From positions 1 through 64,000 of the forward strand of contig NZ_JANZKX010000002.1 of assembly GCF_027257975.1 (NCBI RefSeq): a stretch of 64,000 bases of DNA, written 5' to 3'. The notes under the pieces are model-generated. The model saw nothing but the letters and a program-made list of their open reading frames with translations. It was not told the origin of the DNA and ran no database searches. Below, in pieces: positions 55,974 to 64,000 of the stretch. A program made the position numbers and the translations under genes. Source of the DNA: Pelomonas sp. BJYL3. GTDB taxonomy: Bacteria; Pseudomonadota; Gammaproteobacteria; Burkholderiales; Burkholderiaceae_C. The first letter of the stretch is position 1, and each line of letters begins with the position of its first letter.

Positions 55974-58601
55974 ATGAGCACCCCCCTGCCGCTGCCGCAT
56001 CCCGACTGGGCCAAACGCAGCCGATTCCATCTCGCGGGCGAAGCCCTGCAGTCCCGGCCACAGCCGGCCGGCCCGGCGGCGGACCCGCTGCGGGTGGAAG
56101 CCTACGTGGAGCAGGTGCGCCGCGAGGGCCACCGCCACGCCCTGCTGGACCCGCTGCAGGCCAGCCCGCCGCTGCCCGCCGAGACCCTGCAGGCCGCCGC
56201 CTTCGGCCTGGAGGCCACGCAAGACCTGACCCCCGCGATGGCCGCGCAGTGGGGCTGCACCCAGGTCGCCGGCCTGCAAAGCCGCCTGCTGGCCCTCTAC
56301 ACCGGCGCGCTGAGCCTGGACTGCTCCGCCCTGCGCGACGACACCCGGCGCCGCTGGCTGCTGTCCCGCTTCGAGGCCGCGGCCCCGGCGCCCGAGCCTC
56401 ACCAGGCCCGGCAATGGCTGGAGCGTCTGATCGAGGTCCAGGCCTGGGACCAGTTCCTGGCCCAGCGCCTGCCGGATGAAAAGCGCTTTTCGCTGGCCGG
56501 CTGCGAGGGCCTGGTCCTGCTGCTGGACGCCTTGTGCGAGTCGGCCGCGGCCCAGGGCGTGCAGGCCGTGGAGATGGGCATGCCGCACCGCGGCCGTCTG
56601 GCCGTGCTGGCCCTGCTGCTGCAGCAGCCGGTGTCTGACATCCTGGAGGCGCTGGACCCCGAGAGCCGCCGCCCGCGGCCCGACCTCGCCTACCACCAGG
56701 GCGCGCAGGCCCGCCTGGACACGGCCCGCGGCACCCTGGCCCTGCGCCTGGCCCCCAATCCCTCGCACCTGCAGAGCATCCAGCCCGTGGTGCTGGGCCG
56801 CACGCGGGCCAGCCAGGACGCCGCGCAGGGCCTGCCCCGTGCGCAAGCCGCCCTGGCCCTGCTGCTGCATGGCGACGCCGCCTTCGATGGCCAGGGCATC
56901 GTGGGCGAGAGCCTGCTGCTGTCCCGCCATCCGGCCTACGAGGTCGGAGGCTGCATCCATGTGCTGATCAACAACCAGGTCGGCTTCACCACCCCCCATG
57001 CCGCCGACCCGCTGCACCAGCGCTATGCCAGCGACGCCAGCCGCGTGATCGATGCCCCCGTGCTGCGCGTGCGCGCCGACGCCCCCGAGCAGCTGGCCCG
57101 CGCCGCCGAGCTGGCCCTGGACTACCGCATGGCCTTTGGCGCCGACATCGTGATCGATGTCATGGGCTTTCGCCGCATGGGCCACTCGGAGCACGACCAG
57201 CCCCTGCTGACACGCCCGCAGCTGCAGCGCCTGGCCGAGGCCCATCCCACCGCCGCCGAGCAGTACGGCGCCGAGCTGGTCGCCCGCGGCCGCTGCGAGC
57301 CCCAGCAATGGCTGGCGCTGCGATCGCAGGCGCCGCTGCGCGCCCTGGCCCGCTTCGGGCGTCTGGCCCGCGAGCCCGTGCGCCCGCATTCGCCGGTCGC
57401 CGAGCCCAGGCCGTCGTACGACGCGCGACCCGCCCTGCCCGCCCTGGACGCCACCCAGCTGCAAGTGGCCCTCACCCGGCTGCGTACCGTGCCCGAGGGC
57501 TTCGCCCTGCACCCGCACCTGGCCCGCCTGCACCAGCGCTGGGAACGCCTGGCGCGCCAGGAGGCGGGCGCGGTGGACTGGTGCCTGGCCGAGAACCTGG
57601 CACACGCCACGGTGCTGGCCAGCGGCCAGCCCGTGCGCCTGGCCGGCATGGACGTCGAACGCGGCACCTTCATGCACCGCCATGCCGTGTGGCATGCCCA
57701 GGGCGAGCGCATGGACCGGCATGTGCCCCTGCAGTCGCCCAGCCGCGGTGCCGCGCGCTTCGAGATCGTCAATTCGCCGCTGAGCGAGGCCGCGGCGCTG
57801 GGCTTCGAATACGGCTACAGCCTGCAGCGCCCCGAAGTGCTGACGGTCTGGGAGGCGCAGTTCGGCGACTTCGTCAACGGCGCGCAGATCTACCTCGACC
57901 AGTACATCGCGTCCGGCGAGGCCAAGTGGGGCCTGGCCTCGGGCCTCACCCTGCTCCTTCCTCATGGGCATGAGGGCGTCGGGCCCGAGCACTCCAATGC
58001 GCACCTGGGCCGCCTGCTGCAGCTGTGTGCCGAGCAGAACCTGCGCGTGGCCTGCCCCTCCGACAGCGCGCAGTACTTCCACCTCCTGCGCGAGCAGGCC
58101 CGGGCGCAGCCGCGCCGGCCGCTGGTGGTGTTCACGCCCAAGAGCCAGTTGCTGCAGGACCCGCTGAGCCACGCGCCGCTGGAGCGCCTCATGGAGGGCG
58201 GCTTCCGGCCGCTGCTGCGCGTGCTGGCGGCAGCCGAGGGCTGCGAGCGGGTCTGGCTGTGCAGTGGCAAGCTGCGCCACGAGCTGGCCCGCGCCCTGCG
58301 CGACGCCGGGGATCCCTGCACGGCCCTGTGGAGCCTGGAACAGCTCTATCCCCTGCCTGCCGAGGCCCTGCGCGACGCCCTGGCCGAGCTGCCGCACGTG
58401 GGCGAGCTGCTGTGGATCCAGGAGGAGCAGCGCGCCCAGGGCGCCTGGCCCCTGCTGCGCGAGGCGCTGGAGGGCGCATGCCCGCCGGGCGTCGCGCTGC
58501 GCTGCATCAGCCGGCCGGACCGCGCCGCGGGGCCCAGCGCCTCGCCGCGCCAGCACCGGGCGGAACAGCAGCAGCTGTGGATGCAGGCCCTGGTCCGCTG
58601 A
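55974..58601 (+). CDS. SucA-like thiamine-diphosphate dehydrogenase E1, orphan and divergent (875 aa)
   Basis: Matches the 2-oxoglutarate dehydrogenase E1 family: FSLAGCEGLVLLLDALCE, VEMGMPHRGRLAVLALLL, PNPSHLQSIQPVVLGR, HGDAAFDGQGIVGESLLLS, INNQVGFTTP with ThDP/Mg ligands, and FGDFVNGAQIYLDQYIASGEAKWG. It is shorter and more divergent than SucA, and its start lacks the canonical SYLFGGNAPYIE-type E2-binding helix. No sucB or lpd is near. It follows the chemoreceptor by 27 bp. It may be a specialised decarboxylase or 2-hydroxy-3-oxoadipate synthase-like enzyme; that is inference. Confidence 0.85.
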   Translation: MSTPLPLPHPDWAKRSRFHLAGEALQSRPQPAGPAADPLRVEAYVEQVRREGHRHALLDPLQASPPLPAETLQAAAFGLEATQDLTPAMAAQWGCTQVAGLQSRLLALYTGALSLDCSALRDDTRRRWLLSRFEAAAPAPEPHQARQWLERLIEVQAWDQFLAQRLPDEKRFSLAGCEGLVLLLDALCESAAAQGVQAVEMGMPHRGRLAVLALLLQQPVSDILEALDPESRRPRPDLAYHQGAQARLDTARGTLALRLAPNPSHLQSIQPVVLGRTRASQDAAQGLPRAQAALALLLHGDAAFDGQGIVGESLLLSRHPAYEVGGCIHVLINNQVGFTTPHAADPLHQRYASDASRVIDAPVLRVRADAPEQLARAAELALDYRMAFGADIVIDVMGFRRMGHSEHDQPLLTRPQLQRLAEAHPTAAEQYGAELVARGRCEPQQWLALRSQAPLRALARFGRLAREPVRPHSPVAEPRPSYDARPALPALDATQLQVALTRLRTVPEGFALHPHLARLHQRWERLARQEAGAVDWCLAENLAHATVLASGQPVRLAGMDVERGTFMHRHAVWHAQGERMDRHVPLQSPSRGAARFEIVNSPLSEAAALGFEYGYSLQRPEVLTVWEAQFGDFVNGAQIYLDQYIASGEAKWGLASGLTLLLPHGHEGVGPEHSNAHLGRLLQLCAEQNLRVACPSDSAQYFHLLREQARAQPRRPLVVFTPKSQLLQDPLSHAPLERLMEGGFRPLLRVLAAAEGCERVWLCSGKLRHELARALRDAGDPCTALWSLEQLYPLPAEALRDALAELPHVGELLWIQEEQRAQGAWPLLREALEGACPPGVALRCISRPDRAAGPSASPRQHRAEQQQLWMQALVR
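56219..56233 (+). repeat. GCAAGACCTGACCCC repeat, copy 5 (inside the E1 gene)
   Basis: Exact 15-mer within the coding frame, where it encodes the QDLTP segment. A coding origin for the match cannot be excluded. Confidence 0.6.
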
Positions 58602-58624
58602 GGAGGTCTCCGGAGGACGGAAAG

Positions 58625-58661
58625 GCAAGACCTGACCCCGGCCCCGGCAAGGCCTGACCCC
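58625..58661 (+). repeat. GCAAGACCTGACCCC repeat, copies 6 and 7 in tandem
   Basis: An exact copy at 58625-58639 and a one-mismatch copy (GCAAGGCCTGACCCC) at 58647-58661, 22 bp apart start to start, lie between the E1 gene and dps. Confidence 0.75.
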
Positions 58662-58783
58662 CGGGCATCGAATCTGCCTATGACGGCCATCAAGCGGGCC
58701 AACTGGCCCGCCGGCCTGCGCTGCGGTAGATTGCGACATCCGCCCGACGCTCGACCGCGCCCAGGCGCCCACCAGGAGGATCC

Positions 58784-59293
58784 ATGGCCAAGAAGCCCGC
58801 AACCGCACCGAAGTCCGCACCCAGCCTCAACATCGGCATCTCCGACAAGGACCGCGCCGCCATCACCGCCGGCCTGTCCAAGCTGCTGGCCGACACCTAC
58901 ACCCTCTACCTGACCACGCACAACTTCCACTGGAACGTCACCGGCCCCATGTTCAATTCGCTGCACGCGATGTTCATGGGCCAGTACACCGAGCTGTGGA
59001 ACGCCGTGGACCCGATCGCCGAGCGCATCCGCTCCCTGGGCCACGTGGCGCCGGGCAGCTATGCCCAGTTCGCCAAGCTCAGCAGCCTGAAGGATGCCCC
59101 CGCCACGCCGCCCAAGGCCCTGGAGATGGTGCGCATCCTGCAGGAAGGCCACGAGGCCGTGGCCCGCACCGCGCGCAGCCTGTTCCCGGCGGTCGAGAAG
59201 GCCTCTGACGAGCCCACGGCCGACCTGCTGACCCAGCGCATCACCGTGCACGAGCAGACCGCATGGATGCTGCGCAGCCTGCTGCAGGACTGA
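58784..59293 (+). CDS. dps: DNA-binding ferritin-like protein Dps (169 aa)
   Basis: AGGAGG precedes the ATG by about 6 nt. An N-terminal Lys-rich tail ([13 protein letters not shown]) for DNA binding is followed by the four-helix bundle. The ferroxidase site is [13 protein letters not shown] with its His pair, then [26 protein letters not shown] with Asp/Glu. Dps forms a 12-mer that oxidises iron with H2O2 and packs DNA. It is a likely OxyR target. A strong bidirectional hairpin follows. Confidence 0.96.
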   Translation: MAKKPATAPKSAPSLNIGISDKDRAAITAGLSKLLADTYTLYLTTHNFHWNVTGPMFNSLHAMFMGQYTELWNAVDPIAERIRSLGHVAPGSYAQFAKLSSLKDAPATPPKALEMVRILQEGHEAVARTARSLFPAVEKASDEPTADLLTQRITVHEQTAWMLRSLLQD

Positions 59294-59311
59294 GCCCCTG
59301 CCTCTGAAACG

Positions 59312-59337
59312 ACAAGAGGCCCCGCGGGGCCTCTTGT
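59312..59337. terminator. Bidirectional terminator between dps and the OPT gene
   Basis: A 26-bp perfect palindrome ACAAGAGGCCCC-GC-GGGGCCTCTTGT lies 18 bp after the dps stop and 22 bp from the stop of the convergent OPT gene, so it can serve both. Confidence 0.85.
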
Positions 59338-59359
59338 TCATGGTGCGGGGGACGCTGCG

Positions 59360-61168
59360 TCAGAGCACGGCCAGCAGGCCCGCCACGCCCAGGCCCAGGG
59401 CCGCGAGCGCATCGCCCGCGATCAGGCCGCCGCCGACCAGCGAGGTCGAGCTCATGTCTGCCGGCAGCTCCTCCTCGCCCGGCTGCGGCACCGGCTTGGG
59501 CGCGAAGGTGTTGATGGCACTCGACACCACGCCGCCCGCCGCGAACCAGGCCGAGGTGGCCAGGTTCACGAAGCCGCCGAAGGACGAGGCATAGGGGCTG
59601 GGCAGGACCACCGCGTCCAGCATGAAGTCCGTGCCGAAGCCCAGGCGCGAGCCGGCCGCGAAGCGCTGGTAGGCGCCGTTGGCCTTGATCCACTTGCGCA
59701 GGAATTCCGTCACCAGGCCGATGGCGATGCCGATCAGGATGGCGTCGGTCTGGTAGGGCTTGGGGTCGGTCAGGCTGCGCAGGGCGCCGACGAACTTGTA
59801 GGTCATGGCCGAGGTCCACTGAGCCGGGGCCTGGTCCTTGCTCATCACGGTCTGGTCCAGGTTCAGCACCGGGTAGGCCGTCATGAAGAGCTTGGCGATG
59901 GCCACCGCCATCACCGCGCCCAGCAGCAGGCCCACGACCTGGAAGCGGAACTGCAGCGTCCGGTTGGAGCCCAGGCGCCAGCCGGTGGAGCGGTCTTGCT
60001 GCATGTCGCCGGCCACGCTGGCCGAGACGAAGACCACCATGGCCGCCATCAGCGCCAGCATCGGGTCCTTCAGGCCCAGGCTGGCCAGCACCAGCACGGT
60101 CACCACGAAGGAGGAGGAGATGGGGTTGGAGTCCGTCAGCCCCAGGGAGATGCCGCAGACGATGACGAAGAGGTAGCACAGGGCCACGGCCAGCAGCATG
60201 AAGCCCAGGGGCTCATGGAAGAACTGCACGCCGCAGACCACCGTGGCCACGGTCCACACGCCCACCCAGGCGAGCAGGCGGGGCATGCTGGCGCGGGGGC
60301 CGGTGCGCTGCTCGTCCGGCACCACCACGCGTTCGCCCGGCTGGGCCAGGCGGCGCACGACGCGGTAGAAGATCAGCGAGAGGTCGATGACGGCCGCGCC
60401 CAGGATCATGCCCAGCGCAATCAGGAAGGCGATCTTGCGGAAGGGCTCGCCCTCGTGCAGCCAGCCGATGCTGATGAAGTAGGGAGACAGGCCTTCGAAG
60501 ACCAGGCCGGCCACGATGGCCGGGATGCCCACGCGGGCGCCGACGATCAGGCCGGCGCCGAAGGTGGAGGTGGACAGCTCGATCGTGCCCATCCAGGCCA
60601 CCTTGGCCGCCGCGATGCCGCCCACCAGGCCCGCGCCCAGTCCGCCGAACAGGCGGGACACCGACTGGCGCAGCAGCACCGGGTCCGTCAGCGCACGCAG
60701 GATGTTGGCCACCGCCAGACCCGAGGGGAAGGTCAGCTGCATGCGCTCGACCAGGATGGGCGTGTACAGCATGCCGATGCCGGCGGCCATCATGCTGATG
60801 CACAGCATGTACAGCACCAGCTGCCAGTCGGGCACCTGGGGCATGCCCATCCAGGTCATGGCCTGGATCAGGGTGCTCATGGCCATCATGCCGGCCACGG
60901 AGGCGGCCGTGGTCTGGATGTAGTTGGCGCCATGGCGGCCCTCGGGCCCGTAGCCGTAGGTGATCACCGAGCCCAGGATGCCGGCCAGCACCTGGCCGCC
61001 GACGAAGAAGCCGATGGAGAAGTTCATGAAGGCGGCCGTGACGCCACCCAGGGGTCCGAGGATGAACATGCCGACCGCGGCCAGCAGGGTGTAGTAGCCC
61101 CAGCTGCCGACGGGCGGCAGCCAGGCCCAGCGCCGGGTGTCGGGCTGGATGAGAGAGGATTGGGACAT
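59360..61168 (-). CDS. OPT family transporter (602 aa)
   Basis: About fourteen membrane helices. Segments GYYTLLAAVGMFILGPLGGVTAAFMN, GPEGRHGANYIQTTAASVAGMMAMSTLIQAM and LTFPSGLAVANILRAL match the bacterial OPT family, as does the late GDMQQDRSTGWRLG loop. Members move oligopeptides or metal-chelator conjugates. Substrate unknown. The gene stands alone with a long leader of 155 bp to the next gene's stop, which has a strong hairpin. Confidence 0.94.
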   Translation of the reverse strand: MSQSSLIQPDTRRWAWLPPVGSWGYYTLLAAVGMFILGPLGGVTAAFMNFSIGFFVGGQVLAGILGSVITYGYGPEGRHGANYIQTTAASVAGMMAMSTLIQAMTWMGMPQVPDWQLVLYMLCISMMAAGIGMLYTPILVERMQLTFPSGLAVANILRALTDPVLLRQSVSRLFGGLGAGLVGGIAAAKVAWMGTIELSTSTFGAGLIVGARVGIPAIVAGLVFEGLSPYFISIGWLHEGEPFRKIAFLIALGMILGAAVIDLSLIFYRVVRRLAQPGERVVVPDEQRTGPRASMPRLLAWVGVWTVATVVCGVQFFHEPLGFMLLAVALCYLFVIVCGISLGLTDSNPISSSFVVTVLVLASLGLKDPMLALMAAMVVFVSASVAGDMQQDRSTGWRLGSNRTLQFRFQVVGLLLGAVMAVAIAKLFMTAYPVLNLDQTVMSKDQAPAQWTSAMTYKFVGALRSLTDPKPYQTDAILIGIAIGLVTEFLRKWIKANGAYQRFAAGSRLGFGTDFMLDAVVLPSPYASSFGGFVNLATSAWFAAGGVVSSAINTFAPKPVPQPGEEELPADMSSTSLVGGGLIAGDALAALGLGVAGLLAVL

Positions 61169-61279
61169 GGTGCTTCCGGATTGGGGAATGGCCGCGACTG
61201 TAATCGCCGTGTAAGCCCGTCACCACGGGTCTTCCCCCCCCCTGCCCCGGTCCGGACCGCCGCCCTGATCTGCCGCAAG

Positions 61280-61309
61280 AAGCCGCCTGCCAGGGCGGCA
61301 GGCGGGCTT
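61280..61309 (-). terminator. Probable terminator of the PHP-type gene
   Basis: AAGCCGCCTGCC pairs with GGCAGGCGGGCTT (one bulged G) around an AGGGC-like loop, 14 bp after the stop codon at 61324. No strong U tract. Confidence 0.65.
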
Positions 61310-61323
61310 GGCGGCCGCTCGGA

Positions 61324-63807
61324 TCAGGGGTAGCTCAAGGTCAGCGTGTAGCGCTGGGTGGTACTGCTGCCCGAGTAGGAGACCACCTTGATGTAGACCG
61401 TCTGCGCGCTGCTGCCGTTCGTGTAGCTCACGCTCTCGCTGCTGCTGCTGCCCTCGGAGGCGACCAGCGTCGTGCCGCTGCCGTTGACGAGGTAGAGGTC
61501 GTAGTCGGTCGTGGAGGGGCCGACCATGTCCACGCGCAGCTTCTTGCCTGCGGCCAGGCTCAGCTTGAAGAAGTCCTTGTCGCTGCTGCTGCCCATGGTG
61601 CCGCTGAGGGTCGTCTGGCCGTTCACCACGTTGGCGCTGGCGATGGTGCCGTTGGACTCGGTCTCGTTGAGCGTGGCGCCGGCATTGCTGACGCTGAAAC
61701 TCACGCTGGAGGAAGCCCCGACGTTGCCGGCAGCGTCATAGGCGCGCGCCACCAGGGTGTGGCTGCCGTTGACGAGCGTCGTGGAGTCCAGCGCCAGGCT
61801 GTAGGGAGCGCTCGTGTCGCTGCCCTTGACGTTGCCGTCCACCACGAAGTCCACCCGGCTCACGCCCACGTTGTCGCTCGCGGTGGCAGACAGCGTGAGC
61901 GTGCCCGCCGTGCCGCTGACCGCTGCGCTGGCCGTCGGGGGCGTGGTGTCCGCGCTGCCACCGCCGGAGGTCTGGGTGACCCAGATGGGCGCGGACCACA
62001 GGATCTTGCCGTCGTCCTGCGTGACCTTGGCGTAGTAGAAGTGCTCGCCCACGGCTGGCGTGACGGTGGCCGTGGCGGTGCTGGCCAGCGTGCTGACCGT
62101 GCCGTTGCGCCTGGGCACGCCCTCGATGATCTGGACGCTGGCCACGCTGCGGCCCGCGCTGTTGGCAAAGCCCACGCTCAGCTGCAGCGGTCCGCTGTTG
62201 CTGAAGCGCTCGCCCATCAGATGGCCGTTGGCCTGCAGCACCAGCTGCGAGTTCTTGTCCATGGTGGCGAACACGCGGCGGGCCTTGAGCGCATCCAGGA
62301 AGGCCGTGCGGCCCAGGGTCGTGCCGTTGGGAATCAGCACACCGGTGCGGTTGGTGTAGGACTTGCCCCAGTTCGCGCAGTGGTTGTCCTGGTTGCTCGC
62401 CGGCGCGACATGGAAGCCCCGCTCCAGCAGCAGGTTGAAGGCATCCTCGTAGCTGCTGCGGCCGGTTTCGGTCTCGCTGGTGTTGCTGGAAAAGGCCGAG
62501 GTGTTGAGGATCTCGGCCAGCACCATGACCTCGTCCCCGTCGGCGCTGTAGGCCAGGGCCGTGCCGTTGATGGCGAACTGGCCGGAGGTCTCGGGGTGGT
62601 TGAACTGGCCGATCAGGCCCTGGCTGCGCATCACCCCGTACAGCGCGGCGTAGTCGCTCTTGGCCACGTAGCGGTCGCCGAAGAGCTCGTTGCCGCTGCT
62701 GTATTCCCAGGCAAGGAGCTCGTTGCTGTTGAAGATGTTGAGGTGGCCGCCATTGTTGATCACGCCCCACTCCAAGCCGTACAGCGCCAGGAAGCCCGGA
62801 TTGGCCGCGTTGAAGCTGCTGGCTGCCGAGAGGCCGGCCTGGTAGCGGCTGCGCGCGGTGGCGGGGCTGGCGGAGGTATTGGTCCCGGAGGAGCCGTCGA
62901 AGTAGTGGTTGTGCTCCGAGGTCATCAGCACGTCCAGGCCCGCATTGCGGCCATAGACAAAGGCATCGGTCGGGCCGTAGGCACCGGTCTGTGCAGGCTG
63001 GGACGAGGTGCAGCTGCCCACCGCGCCGCCGCCGTCGGAGTCATTGGTCTGGCTGTGCAGGTTGGCGTAGTAGACGGTGAAGGGCAAGGCGCCGGTCGCC
63101 GCGACCGACTGGATGCGTGCCCGCGGCGACTCTCCCGCCTCCGGTGCGGTACGCAGCGGCGCGAAGGCCGGCATCTGCGGGCCGGCCGGACGCCCGACCT
63201 GGAAGCCCCAGCGCTGCTGCACCTCATGCCCCTGGGCCCGGGCCCAGAGCGCAGTGCGGCGGGCCTCGCCGCTTGACGGCGCAGCCTGCGCCACCTCGCC
63301 GGGCACCGCGACGGCCGTCAGCCGCGCCTCGTAGCGGCCTTCGGGCAAGACCTGACCCTGGGCATCCAGCCCATCCCAGGCCTGCATCAGCGTCAGGGGC
63401 CGACCGCCCCAGACCGCCTCGCCGACCAGCACGCGGCGCTGCTGCTGGCGCTCGTCCACCAGGGCGATCTGCCAGGCAAACACCTGCCCGGGCGCCATGC
63501 CCGGGTAGCTGAGGTTCACCGCCAGCTCGCGTGCCGCCTGGCCGTTGGCCGTGCGGTACGGCAGGTAGAGGCTGGCATCGAATTCGTGGTGATCCGGAAA
63601 CTTGGCGGCCGGATTGACCAGGCCCTGAACCTCCTCCTGCTTCGCCGGAAGCGGCGTGCTGCCGCCCGGGGATTCACCCGAGCAGGCACTCAGCAGGGCG
63701 GCCGCGAGGGCCACCGGCCACAGGGCGGAGCCCCGGATTTGAGAGAGCAAAGGTTTGCGCATACGTTTGCGCACGCAGGCGACCGCAGTCGCAGAGACGG
63801 ATTTCAT
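61324..63807 (-). CDS. Exported PHP-type metallohydrolase with Ig-like and PPC domains (827 aa)
   Basis: The start at 63807 has GGAAGG upstream; the leader ALWPVALAAALLSAC gives a lipobox Cys. The central region matches CehA/McbA/DUF3604-like PHP hydrolases: YYANLHSQTNDSDGGG, GLDVLMTSEHNHYFDG, GLIGQFNHPETSGQF and ASNQDNHCANWG supply the expected His/Asp metal ligands. The C-terminal parts are a bacterial Ig-like domain (TPPTASAAVSGTAGTLTLSATASDNVGVSRVDFVVDG) and a pre-peptidase C-terminal domain (DKDFFKLSLAAGKKLRVDMVGPSTTDYDLYLVNGSG). It is probably a surface or periplasmic phosphoesterase. The repeat copy 63345-63358 lies within its N-terminal region on the opposite strand. Confidence 0.85.
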   Translation of the reverse strand: MKSVSATAVACVRKRMRKPLLSQIRGSALWPVALAAALLSACSGESPGGSTPLPAKQEEVQGLVNPAAKFPDHHEFDASLYLPYRTANGQAARELAVNLSYPGMAPGQVFAWQIALVDERQQQRRVLVGEAVWGGRPLTLMQAWDGLDAQGQVLPEGRYEARLTAVAVPGEVAQAAPSSGEARRTALWARAQGHEVQQRWGFQVGRPAGPQMPAFAPLRTAPEAGESPRARIQSVAATGALPFTVYYANLHSQTNDSDGGGAVGSCTSSQPAQTGAYGPTDAFVYGRNAGLDVLMTSEHNHYFDGSSGTNTSASPATARSRYQAGLSAASSFNAANPGFLALYGLEWGVINNGGHLNIFNSNELLAWEYSSGNELFGDRYVAKSDYAALYGVMRSQGLIGQFNHPETSGQFAINGTALAYSADGDEVMVLAEILNTSAFSSNTSETETGRSSYEDAFNLLLERGFHVAPASNQDNHCANWGKSYTNRTGVLIPNGTTLGRTAFLDALKARRVFATMDKNSQLVLQANGHLMGERFSNSGPLQLSVGFANSAGRSVASVQIIEGVPRRNGTVSTLASTATATVTPAVGEHFYYAKVTQDDGKILWSAPIWVTQTSGGGSADTTPPTASAAVSGTAGTLTLSATASDNVGVSRVDFVVDGNVKGSDTSAPYSLALDSTTLVNGSHTLVARAYDAAGNVGASSSVSFSVSNAGATLNETESNGTIASANVVNGQTTLSGTMGSSSDKDFFKLSLAAGKKLRVDMVGPSTTDYDLYLVNGSGTTLVASEGSSSSESVSYTNGSSAQTVYIKVVSYSGSSTTQRYTLTLSYP
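63345..63358 (+). repeat. GCAAGACCTGACCC repeat, copy 8 (14 of 15)
   Basis: Inside the PHP-type gene, antisense to it. Like the other copies it is on the + strand. Confidence 0.65.
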
Positions 63808-63980
63808 GGGGACCAGGCCTTCCGTTGTTGTCGTGGATGGGTGCAGGCGTCCTCGGCGCCGGCGGGCCGGACTGTGCGGGGAGCGCGCGCCGGGATCAAT
63901 GAGGGTTTGCAGAGCCGGTGCATTCACCAATTCGTCAAGAAGTGGACTGCGTGCTGGCCCCGCCCTTCACGCGCCGCCCG

Positions 63981-64000
63981 CACTTGATCAAGCTCAAGTG
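63981..64000. promoter_or_regulatory. Candidate operator at the window edge
   Basis: CACTTGA-N6-TCAAGTG is a perfect 7-bp inverted repeat at the last bases. It contains TTGAT-N4-CTCAA, one base from the FNR/ANR consensus TTGAT-N4-ATCAA. It lies 174 bp upstream of the PHP-type gene and may belong to an unseen gene beyond the window. Confidence 0.4.

Noticed and set aside
54348-58820. A very long minus-strand open frame across the chemoreceptor and E1 genes
   Set aside because: Opposite to two clearly real genes with intact motifs; its composition is low-complexity Gly/Gln/Ala/Arg.

Overview
The window is high-GC DNA with the gene density, codon use and gene content of a betaproteobacterium. 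I infer Burkholderiales, possibly a Roseateles/Rubrivivax/Pelomonas-type organism, from OxyR with Cys199/Cys208, a pepcterm-type CAAX protease, a YiaA/B protein, a DUF2145 protein, MocR and YafY regulators and many envelope and sensor genes. I see no rRNA, tRNA or CRISPR array.

Layout. Positions 1-2.7 kb are accessory: a 5'-incomplete tyrosine recombinase, a 92-aa orphan, and an integron gene cassette (1355-1995) that is AT-rich, carries a split but perfectly complementary attC core pair, and encodes a 206-aa protein with an RN-x3-H motif typical of HEPN RNases. From 2.7 to 9.2 kb come exported proteins, a YceI protein and a 1457-aa CheB-CheR-PAS-kinase-receiver hybrid. From 9.4 to 13.6 kb is a four-gene operon (ABC ATPase, FtsX/MacB-type permease, LolA-like periplasmic protein, outer-membrane barrel). 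From 13.6 to 27.2 kb follow an NAD(P)-binding protein with a divergent LysR-CaiB pair, a CAAX-type protease, a TMEM175 channel with its probable regulator, an amidohydrolase, small membrane or exported proteins, an MFS-acyltransferase fusion, and a PhnD-like binding protein with a sensor kinase. From 27 to 45 kb the queuosine genes tgt and queA are separated by two opposite-strand genes; then come a subtilase with duplicated C-terminal modules, a DksA/TraR protein, recG, a cluster of four poly-Gly lipoproteins, panBC and oxyR. From 45 to 54.3 kb lie an Ada-like methyltransferase, a small gene behind a near-consensus LexA box, katG, a MocR/EamA pair and a LysE/YafY pair. The last 10 kb hold a chemoreceptor, an orphan SucA-like E1, dps, an OPT transporter and an exported PHP-type metallohydrolase.

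Themes. Stress defence is well represented (OxyR, KatG, Dps, a di-haem peroxidase, an Ada-like protein, RecG, one LexA-controlled gene). Envelope functions dominate the rest. A 15-bp sequence, GCAAGACCTGACCCC, recurs at eight places, always in the same orientation, mostly between genes but twice inside them and once as the end of a gene. The features most deserving follow-up are the cassette-borne HEPN-like gene, the SOS-box gene of unknown function, and the same-strand 15-mer.
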